This document shows positions 58,363 through 64,000 of a stretch of 64,000 bases of DNA, in pieces. The stretch comes from Planctomycetota bacterium (GTDB taxonomy: Bacteria > Planctomycetota > UBA1135 > GCA-002686595): NCBI GenBank assembly GCA_014237855.1, contig JABACD010000021.1, positions 1 through 64,000 of the forward strand, in the 5' to 3' direction. Each line of letters opens with the position of its first letter. The stretch's first letter is position 1. A program made the translations under genes and the position numbers. The notes beneath the pieces are model-generated. The model ran no database searches. It was not told the origin of the DNA and worked only from the letters and a program-made list of their open reading frames with translations.

Positions 58363-59096
58363 GCCTCGACCTTCACTCCTGGAAACACACTCACGAGAGA
58401 ACCACTCGCGTAGAAGGCCGATGAGGGCTCTGTAGCCAGGGCATCCACGAATTCGGCTCCGTAGACGTCGGCGACATTGCATGTAAGGCGTGCCTCATGA
58501 GCTCGCGCCACCATCCACTGTGGGTGCTTGACCTCGTACTCGACGGTCCCGCCATCACGCTGCACTGAGTAGCCCCAGTAGTGCTCGGCAATGAATTCCT
58601 CTTCACTACCTGCAGACATCTCCGAGAGGGGCGCATCCCACCCTATTTCCATGACACTCCTCATCGGTGGGTGCCCCCAGGAGTAGCGGAGGGAGCCGGC
58701 CTCAGCTGTCTGATCGTCAGGGCCCACGAAGCGGTGCTCCATGGGAACCGTTTCATAATTCTCGTTGTAGACGAGGCGGGCCACGGCCGAGACCGCGGAC
58801 TTCGGAACGAACTCTCGGATAAAGGTAACGGCGCGCCGCACCTCACCCTTGACCTCCCTCTTCACGTAGAAGCGCAAGTTGACCTCTTCGAAGGAGCTGT
58901 GAAACGGGATCGGTACCCCCTTGATGCGCGAGTTCAGGAACATGAACCCTACAACGCTCACCAGGCATCGGCCCTCCCAGGTATCGAGAACTGTCCCAGC
59001 CGGAACAAGTGGCGCGAGCACGAGTGGATCGATCTCGTAGTTCAGCAAGGCGAGGTGTCGCCACTCTGCCTCCAGGAAGGGCTGGTCTCTGTTCAT
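58359..59096 (-). CDS. DUF2071-family protein (YqjF-like)
   Basis: The 245-residue product matches DUF2071/YqjF: ALLNYEIDPLVLAPLVPAGT at the N-terminus, WEGRCLVSVVGFMFLNSRI, FEEVNLRFYVKREV, RRAVTFIREFVPKSAVSAVA, RLVYNENYETVPM, and GYSVQRDGGTVEYEVKHPQW late. Function is unknown; the fold is related to acetoacetate decarboxylase-type beta barrels. The start overlaps the CPBP stop, the stop overlaps the DCC start, so all three genes are translationally coupled. Confidence 0.85.
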   Translation of the reverse strand: MNRDQPFLEAEWRHLALLNYEIDPLVLAPLVPAGTVLDTWEGRCLVSVVGFMFLNSRIKGVPIPFHSSFEEVNLRFYVKREVKGEVRRAVTFIREFVPKSAVSAVARLVYNENYETVPMEHRFVGPDDQTAEAGSLRYSWGHPPMRSVMEIGWDAPLSEMSAGSEEEFIAEHYWGYSVQRDGGTVEYEVKHPQWMVARAHEARLTCNVADVYGAEFVDALATEPSSAFYASGSLVSVFPGVKVEA

Positions 59097-59938
59097 GCTG
59101 ATGATCTGCCTCTGCGGAGCTCAAGAACAACCAAGAGCACCAGCGGGCCAATTACCAGGAAGCTCTGCCCCGCGGGCGTAGAGTAGCCTGCGAAGATTGA
59201 TGCGGGGACATTCATCACGGCGTGAAAGCCAATGACGAGCAAGAGGTTTCTGCTGAGGGCGTAGATCCCTGCAAGAATCAGGCCTCCACCCAAACGAGCG
59301 ACCTGGAGGCCGAGGATGTTCGAGGGGGACAGGCCCAGACTCATGTCCCGGGGAATGTGAGAGAGAGCAAACAAGACAGACGAGAGCAGAACAGCCACCA
59401 TGAGCGCCCTGCTGGGCCTCCAGCCCCGATGATACAGGAGTGCGGCCAGCTGAGTCATCACGAACCCCCGCCAGAAGAGCTCCTCGCACAGGGCATTGCC
59501 CAATAACTGCGCGAGCAGTTCCCCCATGATCGTGGTCGCCCCGACCCCCCAGTCCCAGACCGGGTTGATCGTGACATCGCCCATGTGGATGCCGGCATAG
59601 CCCAGCTGAGCTGCGACCCAAAAGCACAGCACCCATCGAATCGCCATCGGCAGCTTGGATCGATCGAGACCCAGGTCATCCGGCCCGATCCGGCCCACCT
59701 TCCACCACAGGGCGCCGAGCACAACAAAGAACGGCACGTAGTTGAACAACGTCGGGCTGAGGAGGTTGCCGGTCGTTCGGCAGAACGACCTCAGGTAATC
59801 GCCGAGGGCAAAGACCAACGCGAAGTACGTGGCCATGAGGAGGTAGACCAGGATCATCAAGGCAATGAACCAGCCCGGTGTCCGACGTACGGATGAGAGC
59901 CACCGGGCAACTCCGGTTGCGGGCTGGGTTTCCTTCAC
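59093..59938 (-). CDS. CPBP-family intramembrane metalloprotease
   Basis: The 281-residue membrane protein starts at GTG 59938, seven bases after the upstream stop. About eight helices are predicted. The three active-site motifs of the CPBP/CAAX family are clear: EELFWRGF (EExxxR), FALSHIP (FxxxH) and GFHAVMN (HxxxN). Bacterial members process peptides (bacteriocin maturation or immunity) or have unknown targets. Its stop overlaps the DUF2071 start by four bases, and the CrtI/RetSat-like gene precedes it closely. Confidence 0.88.
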   Translation of the reverse strand: MKETQPATGVARWLSSVRRTPGWFIALMILVYLLMATYFALVFALGDYLRSFCRTTGNLLSPTLFNYVPFFVVLGALWWKVGRIGPDDLGLDRSKLPMAIRWVLCFWVAAQLGYAGIHMGDVTINPVWDWGVGATTIMGELLAQLLGNALCEELFWRGFVMTQLAALLYHRGWRPSRALMVAVLLSSVLFALSHIPRDMSLGLSPSNILGLQVARLGGGLILAGIYALSRNLLLVIGFHAVMNVPASIFAGYSTPAGQSFLVIGPLVLLVVLELRRGRSSA

Positions 59939-59945
59939 TTGAATC

Positions 59946-61541
59946 TCAGAGACACGGTAGGTAAGCGCGCTTGTCGAGGACTGCCGCAGTCAGTAGACCG
60001 CTGATGAGTGCGCCGGCAACCCCTGTGGTCATCACGTCCACACCAGTCATGTAGAAATCGGGCAGTGGAGTCCGCGAGCGTAGAGCGGGGCAGGAAAACC
60101 TGCTTGTGGAGGCATCCAGCCCATAGATGGCACCACGCGTGGCGCGGACAAAGTGCTCGGCGGTCAGCGGAGTTGAGAGTTCGCTGAGAACCAGGTGTTG
60201 CATGACCTCTGGAATCGCACAGCGAAGCTGAGTCAGGAGCTTGTCGGTGATGTTCTTCTTCAAGGCCAGGTAGCCTGCATCACGATCACCATGGGTGCTA
60301 CCAGCCCAGGGTTCAAAGAGATCCCAGGGGACGAAGGTCACCGCCTCGCCGGTGTGGCGCAAGCTCTCGCCTGGCTCATGAAGCGAGTCCTTCAGGGAAG
60401 GGAAGGACACGTAGAGGATGTGCGGCTCGCTCTCGGTCCGTGGATCCCAGGCTTCTTGCTCCCGTTTCCAGGTGTTGAACAGCCACAGGTTTGCACTGGA
60501 TGCCCCCCCCGCAGAGATGTCGCCCTCGAATCCAAGGTTGAGGCAGAGATAGGAGGGTGAGGGGGACACTTCCAGGATGGCACGGCCCCAGTCCGAATCG
60601 CGCAGGGACTCCGGCACCAGTCGCTTCACCGCTGTGTGAGCCCCGGCTGCGCAGATCACCGCTCCGGCGCGCAGTTCGGTGCCGTCCGCCATGACCACCC
60701 CCCTCGCGCGCCCTCCCTCGACGAGGATCTGCGAGACGTCCGCGCGGCAGAGAACCTCTCCACCATGGCGCACGACGGTTCCAAGCAGCGCAGTGGCCAG
60801 GGACTTGGCCCCCCCCACCGGGTACCAGGCGCCCCGTGCGAAGTGTGCGTTGATCAGGCATTGGATGACCGCACTCGCTTCACCTGGCAACGAGCCGTGA
60901 TAGCCCCACTGCGCCGTGAGCACGCTCCGCAGGTCACCCTCGACTCCAGCCTCGTCCAGGAGATCCTCTACCGTGGCGCTGAACCAGTCCCGTGAGACGA
61001 GGCCGAGCAGGCCGGTCCCTGCGCGCTCGAGCCAGCGGGGCATGCTACGCAGTCCGAAGTGCACGGTCGCCATGCGAGCGATGCCGCGCGATAGGGCGAA
61101 GTAACGATCCAGCGCGGCCCCTTGGTCGGGGAAGCGTGCGTGCAGGGTCTCGATCAGTGCCTCTTGACTGGGCGGAAAATCGATCTCCAGTCCGTCCGGG
61201 AAACGGAATCGATCATAGGGATCACCAAGTGAGACCATGGGCACCTCCTCCTCGGCCAGCCAGGCCAGCATCTTGGCCACCTGCCCACCCTCGTGGAGCT
61301 CGCCCAGTGCGTGCACCCCCACGTCCCACTGGAAGCCCTTGCGACCAAACATGTGGGTGTACCCGCCGGGCAGGTAATGCTGTTCGAGAACCAGAACTCG
61401 CCGCCCCAGGCGGCTCAAGGCTGCTGCACAGCTCATGCCTCCCATCCCAGACCCCACGACGATCACGTCGAAGGCTTCATTCGCGGTGGGCGGATAGGTC
61501 CGGTACAGCCGCCGGCCGTCGAGGGTCGGTATGACGGACAT
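59946..61541 (-). CDS. FAD-dependent oxidoreductase of the CrtI/RetSat family
   Basis: The 531-residue enzyme has an FAD-binding N-terminus (FDVIVVGSGMGGMSCAAALS, LVLEQHYLPGGYTHMFGRKG) and the later dinucleotide part (VVMADGTELRAGAVICAAGA). The C-terminal signature PLPDFYMTGVDVMTTGVAGA is typical of phytoene desaturase/carotenoid isomerase/retinol saturase enzymes. The text GGYTHMFGRKGFQWDVGVHA is closest to the retinol saturase/CrtH side. Substrate may be a polyunsaturated or isoprenoid chain. It is the first gene of a four-gene operon with CPBP, DUF2071 and DCC; no carotenoid synthase gene is present. Confidence 0.87.
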   Translation of the reverse strand: MSVIPTLDGRRLYRTYPPTANEAFDVIVVGSGMGGMSCAAALSRLGRRVLVLEQHYLPGGYTHMFGRKGFQWDVGVHALGELHEGGQVAKMLAWLAEEEVPMVSLGDPYDRFRFPDGLEIDFPPSQEALIETLHARFPDQGAALDRYFALSRGIARMATVHFGLRSMPRWLERAGTGLLGLVSRDWFSATVEDLLDEAGVEGDLRSVLTAQWGYHGSLPGEASAVIQCLINAHFARGAWYPVGGAKSLATALLGTVVRHGGEVLCRADVSQILVEGGRARGVVMADGTELRAGAVICAAGAHTAVKRLVPESLRDSDWGRAILEVSPSPSYLCLNLGFEGDISAGGASSANLWLFNTWKREQEAWDPRTESEPHILYVSFPSLKDSLHEPGESLRHTGEAVTFVPWDLFEPWAGSTHGDRDAGYLALKKNITDKLLTQLRCAIPEVMQHLVLSELSTPLTAEHFVRATRGAIYGLDASTSRFSCPALRSRTPLPDFYMTGVDVMTTGVAGALISGLLTAAVLDKRAYLPCL

Positions 61542-61623
61542 ACATCAAACCATACCGGATCAACCTCGATTGGACGAGGGCGCGCCCATCGTGGGACCAG
61601 GCATCAGGGCCAGCCTCGAAGTC

Positions 61624-62454
61624 CTACTCCAACTCCGTGAGCGTCAGCTGGAGGGCCCATGCACTGCCCTCGTACTCTCCGATGGGGACCTCTCGGACAG
61701 CTTCGGAGCCTGCCCCAACTCGAATCATGAGTTCGTCCCCGCTCTGGCTAGCCGAGAGGGAGCCGTTCTCACCTGTCAGCTCCACGCAGTACCCGAGGAT
61801 GAGGGGCTCTCCGAGCATGTGCTGCTCGAGGCTCGCTTGCCCGCTCGCGGAAGCGATCCTTAGCCTCCCGCTGCCTTCATCCTCGCTCATGGAGCCGGGC
61901 ACCCACCCCGAAGAAGAGAAAGGGAGTGCTGTCGAGGTCTGGGTCTCAGGAGTCAGGGTGGTGAGCTGCTCCGAATCAGCCCCTACATTCAAGACCCCCA
62001 TGCCCAGGCCGAACCGGAACGCGCGATGCCCCTCGAAGCCTGGAACCGCTGAGAGGATCGCATCGCTAGCCTCCTGGCCTCCAATCAGGCCTACACCGTC
62101 GAGGAGCGAGGTGCCATCGACCTCCTCCTGAGAGAAGCGCAGGTGATATACACACACCCCCTCGGAGAGTGGCATCGTCGATTCACCGCCGATGCTGCCC
62201 TTGCTCCCCTGGAGGGTCCAGCTGAAGTGCAGGGGATTGTTGGCATGGATGATCCAGGAGACCTCGCTGTCACTGAAGGAGAGCTCTCCATGACGGACGA
62301 TTCCGTAAGACCCATCTCGAAGATCCACAGAGCGCACAGCCACGTCCGCCACAGCGGTCGCAGGCTCGCCCTGCTCGACACAAGATCCGAGAAAGACCAA
62401 CAAGAGGAGGGAGACTGAGCCCTGGCTGCGTGCGCGATCCATGGAGTAAGACAT
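61624..62454 (-). CDS. Lipoprotein of unknown function
   Basis: The 276-residue product has a lipoprotein signal (SLLLLVFLGSC). The start may be ATG 62454 or ATG 62442. The mature region is beta-type, with patterns like YGIVRHGELSFSDSEVSWII, HFSWTLQGSKGSIGGESTMP and VREVPIGEYEGSAWALQLTL. Acidic and Ser/Gly-rich loops occur near the middle (SEDEGSGRLRIASASGQASL). I recognise no family or catalytic motif. It ends 83 bases before the CrtI-like gene start, on the same strand. Confidence 0.65.
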   Translation of the reverse strand: MSYSMDRARSQGSVSLLLLVFLGSCVEQGEPATAVADVAVRSVDLRDGSYGIVRHGELSFSDSEVSWIIHANNPLHFSWTLQGSKGSIGGESTMPLSEGVCVYHLRFSQEEVDGTSLLDGVGLIGGQEASDAILSAVPGFEGHRAFRFGLGMGVLNVGADSEQLTTLTPETQTSTALPFSSSGWVPGSMSEDEGSGRLRIASASGQASLEQHMLGEPLILGYCVELTGENGSLSASQSGDELMIRVGAGSEAVREVPIGEYEGSAWALQLTLTELE

Positions 62455-62483
62455 CTTGAGAATGATACGGATCGACTAGATTA

Positions 62484-62516
62484 GCCATGAAGCAGGCAAC
62501 CTGCCTGCTTCATGGC
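62484..62516. terminator. Perfect 15-bp hairpin after the right-edge gene
   Basis: GCCATGAAGCAGGCA (62484-62498) pairs fully with TGCCTGCTTCATGGC (62502-62516) around a 3-base loop. It lies 33 bases after the stop of the minus-strand gene ending at 62549 and 30 bases before the start of the next minus-strand gene. The minus-strand flank is not T-rich, so it may act as a factor-assisted terminator or as an mRNA stabiliser/regulatory hairpin. Confidence 0.7.
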
Positions 62517-62548
62517 CCTGAGTTACAGATAATTCTGAATCCGAGCAC

Positions 62549-64000
62549 CTAGGGAGCCCAGGTCACGGACACCGCGTTTGACATGTTGGCTGCTCCACCG
62601 CAAGGGCCGCCGAGATCGCGATACCAGAACTGCAGGTAGCTGACGTCGCCGGGCATGGCACCCACGATCGCATGGATCGGAATCCCACCGCTGGGGTCGG
62701 GGAAGGTCGCGTTTCCGCCGATCACGGAAGGCACCTTGCCAAGTCGGAAAATCTGCCCGCCCACGCAGCGCAGGCCGTTGTAGAAGGGGACACCATTTCC
62801 GTTGGCGACCGGAGCACTCCCCGCAAAGAAGTAACCGGGCACGCCGTCCGGAGCCTGGGTCACGTGAAGCGCCAGGTCCGCTGCTGCGATGCTCGTCGAC
62901 CCCGTAGTGGTCAGCGAGGCACCAACGCCCGTGGAGTTCGCGCAGCCCTCTGTTGCCCCAGGAACCACCTCGTTTCCACAGGGACAGGGCATGGTACCGC
63001 CATCCGAGTCCTGCCCAAGGCAGTAGATGCGCGTGCCCGGCTCACAACGATCCGGGACTCCATTTCCATCTAGATCCACCGCCCCATTGAGCAGGTCGCA
63101 GCGATCCGGGATTCCATTGCTGTCGCAGTCCAGGCTGGGCTCACAATCATCCGGGACCCCGTTGCTGTCGCAGTCGGTCTCTTGGTCGTCCGGGATGCCA
63201 TCGCTGTCGCAGTCATCCACGCCAGTACCGCTGCAATCACAGGGCGCAAAAATGGCAGGCATGCTATCGCAGTCCTGCGTACTGGGGAGAAAACTACTCG
63301 AGACGGTGACCTGCCCGGAGATGCAGTAGGCAGCGACCTGCGCTGACCAGCTGCCATCGTTCTGGAGGTTTCCGTTCTCGCACCAGATTGCGTTGATGTT
63401 CCCCGTCAGGGTCGCGGAGCTCGCGTTTTGAAAGTCTCCATTGGGCAGATGGAACTCGGAGTCTTCGATGTGCATCGAGGAATCGGAGTCGTTCTGGAAG
63501 TTGCCACTGTTATCAGCACCGATCAGTGCGCAGACATCAATCAGGGTGTCCATTCCCTTCGCGTTCTGATAGTTCTCGTCGACCACCAGACAGACATCCT
63601 CCAGGTAACGGACGCCCTCGGAGAGCTGGAAGTTCTGTCCCACCTCCACATCACAGCCAACCATGGAGAGACTCGCGTTGGAAGTCGTGATCTGGATGCT
63701 GAAGCCATGGGCGGTGGCCACATAGCAGCCAAGGAAGTCCGCGGTTCCCCCCTCCACAGTGAAGTTGCCGTTCTGCAAGGTAAAGCTGCAGTTCGATGCG
63801 ATCAGGGTCGCCGCAATCAACTTGATGTCGTTATTGACAACAGTGACATCGTGGTTGATCACGACGTCATGGCCATCGAGATCCGTCGGAGGCGCATTGC
63901 CACCAGCCCAGGTCGCTGCGCTGCTCCAATTACCTGGGGTCACTGTCGTGAAGGTATCGGCCGAGAGGCTCCCCGCGAAGCAGAGGGAGGCGGCAAGGAG
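62549..64000 (-). CDS. Secreted protein with beta-helix-like, Asp/Cys-repeat and C-terminal module, 5' end cut by window edge
   Basis: The frame stays open to base 64000, where it shows the end of a signal peptide (LLAASLCFAGSLSA), so the start lies just outside. The mature part begins DTFTTVTPGNWSSAATWAGG, an opening typical of parallel beta-helix surface proteins, then short strands (NDIKLIAATLIASNCSFTLQ, FQNASSATLTGNINAIWCEN). Around 63028-63240 it has about four Asp/Cys units (DCDSDGIPDD, DCDSNGVPDDCEP, DCDSNGIPDRC, DLDGNGVPDRCEP), the same kind as in the large repeat protein. The last 155 residues (about 62552-63027) are the Cys/Gly-rich module (CPCGNEVVPGATEGCANST, FWYRDLGGPCGGAANMSNAV). 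It is probably a surface or secreted binding protein. Confidence 0.82.
   Translation of the reverse strand, partial: LLAASLCFAGSLSADTFTTVTPGNWSSAATWAGGNAPPTDLDGHDVVINHDVTVVNNDIKLIAATLIASNCSFTLQNGNFTVEGGTADFLGCYVATAHGFSIQITTSNASLSMVGCDVEVGQNFQLSEGVRYLEDVCLVVDENYQNAKGMDTLIDVCALIGADNSGNFQNDSDSSMHIEDSEFHLPNGDFQNASSATLTGNINAIWCENGNLQNDGSWSAQVAAYCISGQVTVSSSFLPSTQDCDSMPAIFAPCDCSGTGVDDCDSDGIPDDQETDCDSNGVPDDCEPSLDCDSNGIPDRCDLLNGAVDLDGNGVPDRCEPGTRIYCLGQDSDGGTMPCPCGNEVVPGATEGCANSTGVGASLTTTGSTSIAAADLALHVTQAPDGVPGYFFAGSAPVANGNGVPFYNGLRCVGGQIFRLGKVPSVIGGNATFPDPSGGIPIHAIVGAMPGDVSYLQFWYRDLGGPCGGAANMSNAVSVTWAP

Overview
The window looks like chromosomal DNA of a planctomycete (Planctomycetota), judged from gene content rather than from any marker gene. 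It has ECF sigma factors beside large Ser/Thr kinases with TPR-like tails, a sulfatase, many secreted multidomain proteins, calcium-type DxDxDG repeats, an FG-GAP propeller protein, and a recurrent Cys/Gly-rich C-terminal module on three secreted proteins. Genes are often separated by long stretches with no convincing coding signal. I see no rRNA, tRNA, CRISPR array, insertion sequence or phage gene. Forty-three protein genes are supported; the first and last run off the window.

Left part (1-11.5 kb): a glycine-rich secreted protein (cut by the edge), an orphan sulfotransferase, a B12-binding radical SAM enzyme, and a five-gene heavy-metal efflux operon. The operon encodes a His-rich protein, an outer-membrane channel lipoprotein, a membrane fusion lipoprotein, an HME-type RND pump and a second His-rich lipoprotein.

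Middle-left (11.5-29 kb): a secreted-protein region. It holds an M28 peptidase lipoprotein, a 1275-residue protein with about 42 copies of a 13-residue Asp/Cys repeat, a DUF3750 lipoprotein, an AA10 lytic polysaccharide monooxygenase, a beta-helix protein with a chitin-binding-like module, RmuC, an FG-GAP propeller protein, and a subtilase followed by what looks like its own prodomain encoded as a separate lipoprotein.

Middle (29-44 kb, mostly minus strand): redox and envelope functions. These are DUF5993 plus DsbB, cytochrome bd oxidase (cydAB), a lipoprotein catalase-peroxidase, an ornithine cyclodeaminase-family protein, a PuuD-like membrane protein with a cupredoxin lipoprotein, a sulfatase, an ATP-grasp ligase, and a PhnD-type binding lipoprotein coupled to a hybrid histidine kinase.

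Right part (45-64 kb): an ECF sigma/kinase operon with a secreted protein of unknown function, two SAM methyltransferases, a GNAT acetyltransferase, a second TPR kinase and a second ECF factor. A tightly coupled four-gene operon follows (CrtI/RetSat-like oxidoreductase, CPBP protease, DUF2071, DCC-family thiol protein). The window ends with an unknown lipoprotein and a secreted beta-helix-like protein (cut by the edge) carrying both the Asp/Cys repeats and the recurrent C-terminal module.

The most notable points are the split subtilase/prodomain pair, the recurrent C-terminal module, the 42-unit Asp/Cys repeat with a 240-bp higher-order duplication, the binding-protein/hybrid-kinase pair, and the lipoprotein KatG. 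All family calls come from reading motifs by eye; no database search was run.
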